Assembly (NCBI RefSeq): GCF_002811955.1
Contig: NZ_NPEF01000005.1
Span: 1-38,422, forward strand
Length of the DNA stretch: 38,422 nucleotides
Source of the DNA: Leptospira ellisii
GTDB lineage: Bacteria; Spirochaetota; Leptospiria; Leptospirales; Leptospiraceae
Reading direction: 5' to 3'
Numbering within the stretch: position 1 is the stretch's first letter; every line of letters begins with the position of its first letter. Shown piece by piece: positions 11,137 to 18,685 of the stretch. The notes below the pieces were generated by a model. That model was not told where the DNA came from, ran no database searches, and saw only the letters and a list, made by a program, of their open reading frames with translations. A program made the translations under genes and the position numbers.

Positions 11137-11694
11137 ATGGAAGAGGAACAGCGATCGGATTCTTTTTGGAAACGTTTTCTTTTTTTCGGGGCGATCAAAA
11201 GCGGGGACAGGAATCGTCTTCGGAATCTGATTCGCGACGGGTTTCGAGTAAACGGCAACCGATATCACGGTTTGAATCCTTTGTCGCTTGCGGTCAAATA
11301 CGCCGATTCGAAAACGGTCCGAATTCTTTTGGAAGCGGGTTGCGATCCCGATCGCAGGGACGATGTCACCGGTTTGAGCCCTTTGATTCATTCGATTCTG
11401 GACGAAAATCCGATCGAGATAGTAACGATTTTGCTGGAAGGCGGGGCCGATCCGGATCTCAAGGATTTTATCGGAATGAGTCCCTTACATCATTGCGTCA
11501 ACGAGGGAAGATTGGAGCAGTTTCGGATTCTTCTGGAACACGGAGCGGATCCCAACGTGCAGGATAACGACGGGGTCACTTGTATGAATCTCGCGAAGTC
11601 TTCGCACGGAATGTCCGAGTTCGCGGAACTGCTGATGAAATACGGGGCGGATCCTATGATCAAGGATAAACACGGTAAAATCTATCTGATGTGA
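11137..11694 (+). CDS. Ankyrin-repeat protein
   Basis: This 185-residue protein is built mainly of ankyrin repeats. Consecutive units read NPLSLAVKYADSKTVRILLE, SPLIHSILDENPIEIVTILL, SPLHHCVNEGRLEQFRILLE and a shorter final one ending FAELLMKYGADP, each followed by GADPN/GCDPD turns. No signal peptide is present, so it is likely cytoplasmic and mediates protein-protein contacts. The start is supported by AGGAG nine bases before the ATG. It is flanked by a 100-base gap upstream and a palindromic leader of the next gene downstream. Confidence 0.9.
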   Translation: MEEEQRSDSFWKRFLFFGAIKSGDRNRLRNLIRDGFRVNGNRYHGLNPLSLAVKYADSKTVRILLEAGCDPDRRDDVTGLSPLIHSILDENPIEIVTILLEGGADPDLKDFIGMSPLHHCVNEGRLEQFRILLEHGADPNVQDNDGVTCMNLAKSSHGMSEFAELLMKYGADPMIKDKHGKIYLM

Positions 11695-11727
11695 TTTCGG
11701 GTTCCGTCGAATTCAATTGACAGAGCG

Positions 11728-11743
11728 GGCTTTTCGAAAAGCC
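11728..11743. repeat. Perfect 16-base palindrome in front of the RNA methyltransferase gene
   Basis: GGCTTTTCGAAAAGCC is fully self-complementary and lies three bases before the AAAGG ribosome-binding site of the methyltransferase gene at 11755. A TTGACA hexamer lies just upstream at 11717-11722, but without a matching -10. It could be a protein-binding site, a leader hairpin or the end of the ankyrin transcript. Confidence 0.4.
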
Positions 11744-11754
11744 TGAAAGGTAGA

Positions 11755-12939
11755 ATGAAACCTCCCGCGAGTCAATCCTGTCAGCACTATCCGGAATGCG
11801 CCGGTTGCGACAGGCTTCATATCGGATACGAAAAACAACTTCAACACAAACAGGAAGGGATCGAATCCGCGTTCGGCGGATTCAAAGGTTTGGAGATACG
11901 TCCGATCGTACGTAGTCCCCGGGATCAGACGTATCGTCATAAGGTCCAGCTTCCTTTCGGTCACCGCAAGATCGGAAAAAAATCCGTGCTGACCCTCGGC
12001 CTTCACAACAAGGAAAACACCTTCATCATAGATCAGAAGGAATGCAGAATTCAGGATCCCGATCTGACGACGGTCGCGGCCGCCATCCGGCACTGGGCGA
12101 GGACCGAAAATTTAAGTCCGTATAACGAAAGAAACGGAAGCGGCCTTTTGAGGCATATCGTTCTTAGAAAGGCGAGGGCAAGTCAGGAGATTCTGGCGGG
12201 AATCGTCACGAACCAGGCTGAAATGCCCGGAAGAAAGGATTTGGTGGCCGGGTTACATTCATATATTAAACAATTCTTATCTAAAGAAAAATCCAAAGCG
12301 GAAACGGTGGGCATCGTTCAGAACGTAAATCGGAGAAACACCAAGGTCGTTTTGGGAGAAAAGGAAACCACCTGGTTCGGAAGACATTTCATCAGGGAAA
12401 AGATCGGTCCCCTCGAATTTCACATCGGTTTATCCACTTTTTTTCAGGTCAATCCGTATCAGATCGAAAATCTCTACGACTTGGTCGCGGAGGATTTGCC
12501 GGAGAATTCGACCGTAGTCGACGCATACTGCGGCATCGGAACTATTTCCCTTTACGTCGCTTCCAAATCCAAGAAGGTCATCGGTTTGGAGGAGAATCCG
12601 AATTCCATCCGGTCCGCGATCGGAGCCGCAAAGGCGAATCGAATCGAAAACGTATTTTTCACTAAGGGAAAGGTCCTACAGACTTTGGCCTCCGTTCTCG
12701 GAGAAAAACCGGACGTAGTCATCGTGGATCCTCCGAGGGAAGGTCTGGATCCGGAAACGAAAAGAATATTATTAAATTCTAAAGTGAATCGGATTCTTTA
12801 CGTTTCCTGTAATCCGGAAACTTTGAGACGGGACGCACTTGAACTCTCCAAAACGTTTCGTTATGAAAAAATCACGCCGGTGGATTTGTTTCCGCATACG
12901 AGCCATTTGGAAAGTGTGAGCGTTTTTTCCCGTTCTTAG
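11755..12939 (+). CDS. RNA (uracil-5-)-methyltransferase, RlmC/RlmD/TrmA family
   Basis: This 394-residue enzyme has the iron-sulfur cluster cysteines C9, C15, C18 and C97, as in RlmC/RlmD. The SAM motif VVDAYCGIGTISLYVA, DPPREGLD and the catalytic nucleophile C352 in YVSCNPETLRRD are all present. It should methylate C5 of a uridine in 23S rRNA or tRNA. The protein begins directly with the cluster cysteines and lacks the N-terminal TRAM domain of RlmD, so its layout is closer to RlmC. Target position cannot be assigned. The start is supported by AAAGG four bases before the ATG. A non-coding region with palindromic repeats follows. Confidence 0.92.
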   Translation: MKPPASQSCQHYPECAGCDRLHIGYEKQLQHKQEGIESAFGGFKGLEIRPIVRSPRDQTYRHKVQLPFGHRKIGKKSVLTLGLHNKENTFIIDQKECRIQDPDLTTVAAAIRHWARTENLSPYNERNGSGLLRHIVLRKARASQEILAGIVTNQAEMPGRKDLVAGLHSYIKQFLSKEKSKAETVGIVQNVNRRNTKVVLGEKETTWFGRHFIREKIGPLEFHIGLSTFFQVNPYQIENLYDLVAEDLPENSTVVDAYCGIGTISLYVASKSKKVIGLEENPNSIRSAIGAAKANRIENVFFTKGKVLQTLASVLGEKPDVVIVDPPREGLDPETKRILLNSKVNRILYVSCNPETLRRDALELSKTFRYEKITPVDLFPHTSHLESVSVFSRS

Positions 12940-12991
12940 TTGGATGTGCAAAGGAAATAAGCGGGGAGAATGTTTCGGAATACATGCGTTG

Positions 12992-13095
12992 TGTGGGAAC
13001 TCTCACAGGAATCTGCGAAAAAACGATAAAATTCCGACAAAAAACGCGGGAACTCTCACAAAAAAATACACCAAGCGGTCTTTGGAACTCCCGCA
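12992..13095. repeat. Three degenerate copies of a 16-base palindrome
   Basis: The copies are TGTGGGAACTCTCACA at 12992-13007, CGCGGGAACTCTCACA at 13045-13060 and CTTTGGAACTCCCGCA at 13080-13095. All share the core GGAACTC. The first is a near-perfect inverted repeat (arms TGTGGGA and TCTCACA, one G-T mismatch). The copies are 53 and 35 bases apart. I have the impression that a similar GGAACTCC-centred palindrome is common in Leptospira intergenic DNA, but this was not checked. Confidence 0.6.
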
Positions 13096-13180
13096 ATTCC
13101 GCAAAAAGGTCGCGGCCATCGATTCGAATAGGGACGAAACTTCGAACCGAAAAATTCCGAATTTAATCGTTCGCCGTCTT

Positions 13181-13209
13181 AAAATAAAAATCCCGCCGAT
13201 CTTCCGGGA
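13181..13209 (-). terminator. Probable intrinsic terminator of the minus-strand lipoprotein gene
   Basis: Read on the minus strand, TCCCG (from 13209-13205) pairs with CGGGA (from 13195-13191) across a nine-base loop. It is followed by TTTTTATTTT (from 13190-13181). It lies about 70 bases past the stop of the lipoprotein gene at 13279. Confidence 0.5.
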
Positions 13210-13278
13210 CTCGAAATTCCTCAACCGAGAATTTCACCGAAAGGGCGACGGGATCGAAAACGTAACGTTCTATCGAGC

Positions 13279-13668
13279 TTAAATTTCCGGGAACGGAGAA
13301 TCCAAGAACGTTTTATCCTCTTTCAACGTGCACTTTGATTGAAGAACAATCGTAAGAGCAGAACCTAAAACATAACCGGTAACTCCTTTGATTTCGGCCA
13401 CACAATCGTCTACTTCTGATTTTACGTAATATCCATCAGTCTTGATAGCGGCCACCTGATCGGCCAAAAGGGAAAGAATCAGTGGTGTGCGTCCGAGAGA
13501 AATGCTATAGTTTACGATATCCGCTACGATCGCCGCGTCTTTGATTTGGTTCGCCGCTTCCGATCCTTTGATACGGCCGGGAGCGATTCCGAGAGTATCG
13601 AAAAGTAAACAATTGGAAACTTGAGAAAGGAAAAACAGAATGAGAATTTTGTGAATTGCCGCTTTCAA
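13279..13668 (-). CDS. Small lipoprotein, Leptospira TIGR04452-like family (copy 1)
   Basis: This 129-residue protein has a signal peptide ending in SQVSNCLLF, giving a likely lipidated Cys-20. It is followed by the motif LGIAPGRIKGSEA and ends DSPFPEI. Both blocks recur in the neighbouring gene at 13851, together with DGYY and a central cysteine after a DD/DK pair. I associate APGRIKG plus these cysteines with the Leptospira lipoprotein family TIGR04452, from memory. The start codon is TTG at 13668, chosen because GAGG sits six bases upstream and the signal peptide begins there. A good sigma-70-type promoter lies 33-60 bases upstream. Role unknown. Confidence 0.85.
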   Translation of the reverse strand: MKAAIHKILILFFLSQVSNCLLFDTLGIAPGRIKGSEAANQIKDAAIVADIVNYSISLGRTPLILSLLADQVAAIKTDGYYVKSEVDDCVAEIKGVTGYVLGSALTIVLQSKCTLKEDKTFLDSPFPEI

Positions 13669-13700
13669 TGTCAGCCTCTTTCTTATAATAATTTTAGGAA

Positions 13701-13728
13701 ATTATAAGAGGGGAACCGTTCAGGTCAA
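13701..13728 (-). promoter_or_regulatory. Sigma-70-type promoter of lipoprotein copy 1, overlapped by an inverted repeat
   Basis: On the minus strand TTGACC (13728-13723) is followed after 16 bases by a perfect TATAAT (13706-13701). An inverted repeat, TCTTATAAT at 13681-13689 and ATTATAAGA at 13701-13709, spans the -10 box and expected start site. It could be a repressor site or a 5' leader hairpin next to the ribosome-binding site. Confidence 0.65.
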
Positions 13729-13803
13729 TATAAAAATATCCGCTTTTATGCGTCTTCGTTTGCGGCTCCGATCGGGGATCAAAAAAAATAGGAATCAAGA
13801 AGA

Positions 13804-13829
13804 GTCCGGTTTCCGAACGGAAACCGGAC
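13804..13829 (-). terminator. Strong hairpin downstream of lipoprotein copy 2
   Basis: GTCCGGTTTCC at 13804-13814 and GGAAACCGGAC at 13819-13829 make a perfect 11-bp stem with a four-base loop, 22 bases past the stop of the gene at 13851. On the minus strand it is followed by a T-rich stretch, and an eight-T run lies about 17 bases further on. The U-tract is therefore not adjacent, but a terminator or mRNA 3'-end stabiliser is the likely role. Confidence 0.6.
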
Positions 13830-13850
13830 GAAAAGAATGTTACAAAAACG

Positions 13851-14255
13851 TTATATTTCAGGAAACGGGGAATCCATAAACGCTTTGTCTTCCTGGATGT
13901 CGCAATCGATCTTCAAAAGTCCGACTAAAAAAGGACTCAGAACGAAGGTTCCGATCGTGGTGATCGCATCCACACATTTATCCACGTCCTTCTCCAGATA
14001 ATATCCGTCGTCTTTGATCCCGATTAGAACCGGAGTCAGACTGGAAGTCAACGTGGTTCCGGTCGAAGGAAACGTGCCTTCGATCAGTACGTAATAGATG
14101 AAATCCGAAGTGGTCGCCGCTTCGGAGATCTTTTTTCTCGCTTCTTCGCCTTTTATGCGGCCCGGAGCCGCTCCGATCGCGTTAAAAAACGCGCACTGTG
14201 TGGTGCTGAACAACAACGCCGCGCTCAGTGTAAGTAGTAAAATTTTTTGCTTCAT
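13851..14255 (-). CDS. Small lipoprotein, Leptospira TIGR04452-like family (copy 2)
   Basis: This 134-residue paralog of the gene at 13279 has a signal peptide ending in FSTTQCAFF (Cys-21). It then carries IGAAPGRIKGEEA, DGYYLEKDVDKCVDAI and the terminal DSPFPEI. The shared blocks at both ends and the same cysteine spacing show tandem duplication, while the middle third has diverged. AAGGA lies six bases before the ATG. A 20-base palindrome and a TTGACA sit upstream. The separate promoter and hairpin suggest that the two copies are transcribed independently. Function unknown; likely exposed on a membrane surface. Confidence 0.87.
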   Translation of the reverse strand: MKQKILLLTLSAALLFSTTQCAFFNAIGAAPGRIKGEEARKKISEAATTSDFIYYVLIEGTFPSTGTTLTSSLTPVLIGIKDDGYYLEKDVDKCVDAITTIGTFVLSPFLVGLLKIDCDIQEDKAFMDSPFPEI

Positions 14256-14310
14256 AGGATTTCCTTAAAAGAATATAATTTACCTTTGATGAAAATACGA
14301 AGTGTGTCAA

Positions 14311-14330
14311 TAGTTAATTAAATTTAACTA
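14311..14330. promoter_or_regulatory. Palindromic operator-like site upstream of lipoprotein copy 2
   Basis: TAGTTAA at 14311-14317 and TTAACTA at 14324-14330 form a perfect 7-bp inverted repeat with a six-base AT spacer. It directly abuts a TTGACA hexamer read on the minus strand (14310-14305). No canonical -10 occurs at 16-18 bases, so the promoter itself is unproven. The rest of 14256-14499 shows only a bulged inverted repeat around 14427-14462 (TTATCCGTTTCAA against TTGAACGGATA). Confidence 0.35.
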
Positions 14331-14499
14331 AAAGAGAATATTTAAAATAAAAAACGAACGGTAGGTTTTATTTTTGAGACCTTCCAAAGAGAACGTTTTT
14401 TTTTATCCATTTCGCGCAATTTTATCCGTTTCAATGACCGTGATCCGACGTTGAACGGATACAAGTAATTTCGCATAACGTTGTCCGGACGGATCGGAA

Positions 14500-16818
14500 C
14501 TAAAGCCGGATCAGGTTCGAGTTCCCGAAAAAATTTTCGATCTTGGACGCCAGCTCTTCCTGTTTCGTGAAAAATACGATCTGATACTCCGTTTCTTCCG
14601 CGAAATTTCTTAAGTAATACAACGCGGTTTCTGTACGTTCCGGATCGAGATGGATGAAGGGTTCGTCCAAAAGCAGGATCCCTTTTTTAGGAACCGTCTT
14701 CCGGGCTAGGAACAATTTAAAGACGAGATAAAAAACCGCCAACGTTCCTCCCGAAAGATGATCGATGGAACGCAACGATCCGGATTGATCCTGCATCTTG
14801 ATCGATTCCTTTTTGTCGATCGCTTCCAGATTGATCTTTCGTTCCGGAAGAAGAAGGTTTAGGTCTTTTCCGATTTCGGATGCTAAAGACGAGAATTGTA
14901 CGGATTGGTCCTTCGAAATTTCCTCTACGATTTCCTGGGCGACCCGGGCGGCTCTGCGTTTGGATTCCAGATCGGAAAGTCCGTTTTCCAGATCGGAAAG
15001 TTTTTGGATCGTTTTGATCAGTTCGTTTTCCTTTTCGGGAAGCGAATCCTGAATTCTCGCGTCCTCGACGCGTATCGAAGTGTTCAATTCCTTGAGTCGG
15101 TTTTGAAGGTTTTGCAGTTCCGATTGCAGTTCTTTTCGTTTCAATTCCCGGAGCGTTTTCCGATTTTCATCCACCGGTCCGGCGGGAATTTCGTCTAACG
15201 CGGTCAATTCGGTCTTCCATAAGATCTCCGCTTCCTCCGGCGTTCCTACGGATCGTTCGGCCGCCAGCTTGCGGGATGCGTCCGCGAGATGTTTGTCCGC
15301 GGTCTGAAATTCCGCGATCCGTTTGTGATAATCCTGAATCGTATGAACCTGTCTTTCCGCCAACCAAACGTCGCGCGAGGACCGTAGTTCCTGAAGTTTT
15401 TGCCGTTCCTGTCTGAGTTTCGTTTCGATCGATTCGCATTCCTTTTCTAAGGAAAAGATTTCCGTCTTCAAGGATTCGATCCGTTGTAAAACGAATTCGA
15501 AATTTTGAATCTGTTTGGAAAGAAATTGCCTCAGATTTTCCAGTCGTTCCAAAGCGGGCATCTGCGCTTCGGTAAAGGCGACGTTCCATTCTCCCGAACG
15601 TTTGCGGACGAATTCCCTTTCCTTTTCCAAGCTGTATCTGATCGCGACCTCGGTGCGTTTTCGGATCATCAGATACGAACCGATTCCGATCAAAGCCCCC
15701 GAAAAGGAAATTCCAGTAAGAAGAACGAGCGTGGATACGGAAGACGAAAACAGGAAGGTTCCCAAGGTTCCGAGAAGAGCGACGGATCCTAACACGGAAA
15801 GCAGAAGTCCCACGAGTTTCGAATCGCCGGAGGAACTTTCCGTGCGGACCTCCTCCTTAAATCCGTCTTCGCGGGAAGTCGATTCGATCTTTTCGAAAAA
15901 TTCCTCCGCCTTGGATTTCATTTTTTGAAGGGTTGTAAGCCGCGTCTGCAGTTCTTCCGATTCCCTCTTTTTGATTTCCGCGGTTTTTCCTTTTTCGAGA
16001 AGCAGGGTTTCCGACGAGGAGAACGAGACGAGTAACGCGTCCGCTTCCTTGGTGATCGATTCGAAGAAGGCCGATTCGTCCTTGGAATACCGGAAATTCT
16101 CCTTCAGTTTTTCCTTGCCCTGTTTTAATTTCTGCAGTTCGCTTAACGATTCGAGGAGTTTGTTCTTCTTTTGGATTTTGTTTTCCAATACGGTTTCCCT
16201 CTCGATGTCCTGCAGGAGATTTTCTATCTCCGAAACGCGTTCCTTGTCCTTGCCCGAATTGGAATCCTTCCGCAGGTTGTTCCTATTTCTGGAATGGAGT
16301 TCTTCGATCTGCGAAACGAGCCGAGTGCGGTCTGATTTTAATGTTTCGATCTCGCTTTTCAGCTTTTCGTACTGGGTGAATTCTCCGCTGTTGGCGTGCG
16401 GAGAATGGATTTTTTTCAGCGAAGAGGAGACGCCCTCCAAATTCACCTTATTGTCGAAAAGTCTGCTTCTTAAAAAATCCGCTTTGATCGTTTTGTTGTC
16501 TAAGAAAGAAAATTCCAATTCGCCTTCCCGAAGAGAAATACAATGTACGTATTGAGGCGCGGTCTCTTTGGACAACTTGGGAATTTCCCCGAAGAGTTTA
16601 TACCCTTCCGCGCTTTTTTCCCCGTAACGGGCCAGGATGCTCTTTTTCGGTTCCTGGCTTGCGGTTAAAAGTCCGCTTCCCAACGCGAGGCGAAACGCGT
16701 CGAAGATCGTAGTCTTTCCGGATTCGTTTTTTCCGAAAAAAACCGTGGCGCCGGATCCCAACTCGAATCCGACGTTCGAGAATTTACCGAAGGAAATCAT
16801 TTGAATCGACTTTAACAT
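14500..16818 (-). CDS. SbcC/YhaN-like SMC-type ATPase with central membrane hairpin
   Basis: This protein of about 772 residues has the two halves of an ABC/SMC ATPase split by coiled coil. Walker A is GKNESGKT at 29-36. The signature LSGG is at 688-691. Walker B is GILLLDEP with D718/E719. The intervening 550 residues are heptad-rich, and two hydrophobic segments form a hairpin around residues 336-385, as I recall for YhaN-type proteins. It probably works with the upstream metallophosphoesterase on DNA ends, tethered to the membrane. The start is set at ATG 16818, two bases after the upstream stop. A longer frame to 16905 would overlap that gene and adds only an Arg-rich stretch. Confidence 0.85.
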   Translation of the reverse strand: MLKSIQMISFGKFSNVGFELGSGATVFFGKNESGKTTIFDAFRLALGSGLLTASQEPKKSILARYGEKSAEGYKLFGEIPKLSKETAPQYVHCISLREGELEFSFLDNKTIKADFLRSRLFDNKVNLEGVSSSLKKIHSPHANSGEFTQYEKLKSEIETLKSDRTRLVSQIEELHSRNRNNLRKDSNSGKDKERVSEIENLLQDIERETVLENKIQKKNKLLESLSELQKLKQGKEKLKENFRYSKDESAFFESITKEADALLVSFSSSETLLLEKGKTAEIKKRESEELQTRLTTLQKMKSKAEEFFEKIESTSREDGFKEEVRTESSSGDSKLVGLLLSVLGSVALLGTLGTFLFSSSVSTLVLLTGISFSGALIGIGSYLMIRKRTEVAIRYSLEKEREFVRKRSGEWNVAFTEAQMPALERLENLRQFLSKQIQNFEFVLQRIESLKTEIFSLEKECESIETKLRQERQKLQELRSSRDVWLAERQVHTIQDYHKRIAEFQTADKHLADASRKLAAERSVGTPEEAEILWKTELTALDEIPAGPVDENRKTLRELKRKELQSELQNLQNRLKELNTSIRVEDARIQDSLPEKENELIKTIQKLSDLENGLSDLESKRRAARVAQEIVEEISKDQSVQFSSLASEIGKDLNLLLPERKINLEAIDKKESIKMQDQSGSLRSIDHLSGGTLAVFYLVFKLFLARKTVPKKGILLLDEPFIHLDPERTETALYYLRNFAEETEYQIVFFTKQEELASKIENFFGNSNLIRL

Positions 16819-16820
16819 TC

Positions 16821-17903
16821 TCAGTTTTTCCCCGCGTTTTCCTCGATTTGCTCCAAACCTACCGTGAGCACTCGATTCCAATCGGGCGGTTCGGCTCCGG
16901 TCCACGCGGCCTTCCGCTCCATTAGTTTATCATAAAATGCTTTTGCGATAGGGTTGTTGATCAGGGCCGAGGAGGTTCTGATTTCCGTTTTGAATTCCAT
17001 CCTTCTGCACACGGAGTTTTTGCCGAATTCCTTCAGAACCGCCGCGACCGAATGTTCGTCCTCGACGATCCCCGAGATCCGGATGCGCACCGAATCCGAA
17101 ACGTCTAACTCGGAACGGATCTTTTCCAGCTCGGGGATTTTTCCTGAAAGATCGGCGGTTACGGAAAATTCCCTGTATTGTCCCGCCGCGACTACTGTCT
17201 TTTCGCGGACCTCCGGTGTTCCGTTTTTACCGAAGGAAACGATCGTTACGGTGCGGGGGCCGAATTCTCCGGAAGAGACCACCCTCGGAGAACCCGGATA
17301 TCTTTTTATCATGGAGCCTTCGGTCGCGGATCTGCCCGAATGGATATGACCTAACGCGAGATAGTCGAACTGCGCTTCGGCGAACGGCCCTGAATCCAGG
17401 ACGGAATCGGCCTCTTCGGGAGAGGGGCCGAGATATTCGACGAGTTCCGTCTCCGTTCCGTGGAGGAGCGCGATGCGGTATTGGGCCTTCTTTTCCTTAA
17501 ATCGAATATTCGAATCTTCTAAATTACGTTGGAACGGAAAACCGAAAAATTCCGCGGTCACCCCGTCGATCTCCTCGGCCCAGCATTTTACGGATTCTCC
17601 CTTTTGCGGATAGGACATGGGGGAAAGATCCGCGGTGATCGGATAATTTCCGATCGCAAGTCCGAGCTCCTCGTGATTGCCGGGTATATAGAGGATTTTG
17701 CCTGGAAAGGCGCTCAGGTTTTTTTTGACCTCTTCCTTTAACGCGTCGATGTCTCCGTTTCTGTCGAAAAGATCCCCGCAGATCAGGATGTGCGTACAGT
17801 TTTCGCCGCGTGCGATAGAAACGATCTCCTTTAGGACGGAAAGACAATAATCCTTTTCCTTTTGACTGAGGTGAAGGTCGGCGGTGTGTAAAACTCGAAT
17901 CAT
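16821..17903 (-). CDS. SbcD/YhaO-like metallophosphoesterase (DNA repair exonuclease)
   Basis: This 360-residue calcineurin-like phosphoesterase carries the metal-binding motifs in order: D9 and H11 in HTADLHLS, GDLFDR, GNHEE, the LLHGTE histidine and the ALGHIHSGR pair. This is the SbcD/Mre11/YhaO pattern, with a C-terminal capping region. It should be the nuclease partner of the ATPase encoded two bases downstream. ATG 17903 is preferred over the in-frame TTG 17909 because of spacing to GGA and because MIRVLHTADLH is the usual family start. It lies 12 bases after the first gene of the operon. Confidence 0.9.
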   Translation of the reverse strand: MIRVLHTADLHLSQKEKDYCLSVLKEIVSIARGENCTHILICGDLFDRNGDIDALKEEVKKNLSAFPGKILYIPGNHEELGLAIGNYPITADLSPMSYPQKGESVKCWAEEIDGVTAEFFGFPFQRNLEDSNIRFKEKKAQYRIALLHGTETELVEYLGPSPEEADSVLDSGPFAEAQFDYLALGHIHSGRSATEGSMIKRYPGSPRVVSSGEFGPRTVTIVSFGKNGTPEVREKTVVAAGQYREFSVTADLSGKIPELEKIRSELDVSDSVRIRISGIVEDEHSVAAVLKEFGKNSVCRRMEFKTEIRTSSALINNPIAKAFYDKLMERKAAWTGAEPPDWNRVLTVGLEQIEENAGKN

Positions 17904-17915
17904 ATTCAATTTCCG

Positions 17916-18611
17916 TTATGCTTGATCCAGAAAGGGGATCAGATTCTGCTCCGCGTATTGGACCACCTTTTGGATCCTATTTCCCGCGTCCCATTTTTCG
18001 CCGATGATCCGCGGCGCGCCCCAAAGGAAGATCGCCTCCAAAAATATCCTTCTCGGATCGGGGAAAAAGGATTCCATCTTGATTTCGATTCCGTGATCCT
18101 CAGGATCCTGGGGATTGAGCGGAGGCAGCACGAATCTCAAACCTCCGCCGAGAATGGGTCTTCCCAATTTCTGAAGATCGTTTTTGTCCTGTCGAAGCCG
18201 TTTCTCCCAGATTTCGCCGAACGCGTGTTCGGTGGAAGAGTCTATCAACATCCGTACGGTAAGATCGCTTTTGACCGCGTTTTTTCCGCGGATCTGCCAG
18301 ACCTTGTCGAAGGCGTCGAGCGCCCTTTCGAAATCCTCCTCTATGGATTCGAGGGATCCTTCCGGATTTTCGGATATGACCAAAAGCTGCGTGATGTTCG
18401 GTCCGCCGTTGATCGTCTGGATGGTAAGAACCGATTGGGAACGTTGTCTCGTGAATACGTTCTGGTTGGGTCCGTAGTTGGTGCCCGTGATTTCTATCCC
18501 CAATTCTTCGAGGTTGGATTGGAATTGTAGTATTTCGGATTTGGATCGTACGACTACGGGGAGAAATAGATCGCTAAGACCCACGTGTATGATGTTTCGA
18601 TTTCGGTTCAT
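17916..18611 (-). CDS. Uncharacterised protein at the head of the SbcDC-like operon
   Basis: This protein of about 231 residues is not recognised. It begins with an RNRNIIHVGLSDLFLP segment and contains GPNITQLLVISENPEGS and a long acidic helix (SIEEDFERALDAFDKVW). Near the C-terminus it reads MESFFPDPRRIFLEAIFLWG. There is no signal peptide or membrane segment, so it is probably cytoplasmic. It is immediately upstream of the SbcD-like gene and likely co-transcribed, suggesting a role with that nuclease, but this is inference. ATG 18611 and TTG 18623 are both possible starts; AAGGA sits awkwardly for either. Confidence 0.75.
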   Translation of the reverse strand: MNRNRNIIHVGLSDLFLPVVVRSKSEILQFQSNLEELGIEITGTNYGPNQNVFTRQRSQSVLTIQTINGGPNITQLLVISENPEGSLESIEEDFERALDAFDKVWQIRGKNAVKSDLTVRMLIDSSTEHAFGEIWEKRLRQDKNDLQKLGRPILGGGLRFVLPPLNPQDPEDHGIEIKMESFFPDPRRIFLEAIFLWGAPRIIGEKWDAGNRIQKVVQYAEQNLIPFLDQA

Positions 18612-18685
18612 GATCGTGTTCAAGGTCCTTTGTGACAGGCGGACCTATTTTGAACAGAAAAGAAATTAGGATCCCGGAAAACGGA

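Larger units (their letters stand above)
12940..13278. other. Non-coding interval between convergent genes
   Basis: This stretch of about 340 bases separates the RNA methyltransferase gene (+) from a lipoprotein gene (-). Frames of 60-112 codons cross it, but their products are rich in Arg, Lys and Asn with no recognisable motif, and none has a good ribosome-binding site. It contains three copies of a degenerate palindrome (12992-13095) and a minus-strand terminator (13181-13209). No RNA gene was recognised. Confidence 0.6.

Noticed and set aside
12944..13282. Open frame of 112 codons after the RNA methyltransferase gene
   Set aside because: Low-quality composition and no good ribosome-binding site. 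It runs through the palindromic repeats and a terminator, so it was treated as non-coding.
16819..16905. N-terminal extension of the SbcC/YhaN-like protein
   Set aside because: It overlaps the end of the SbcD-like gene and encodes an Arg-rich stretch. ATG 16818 is two bases after the upstream stop and begins the usual ATPase N-terminus.
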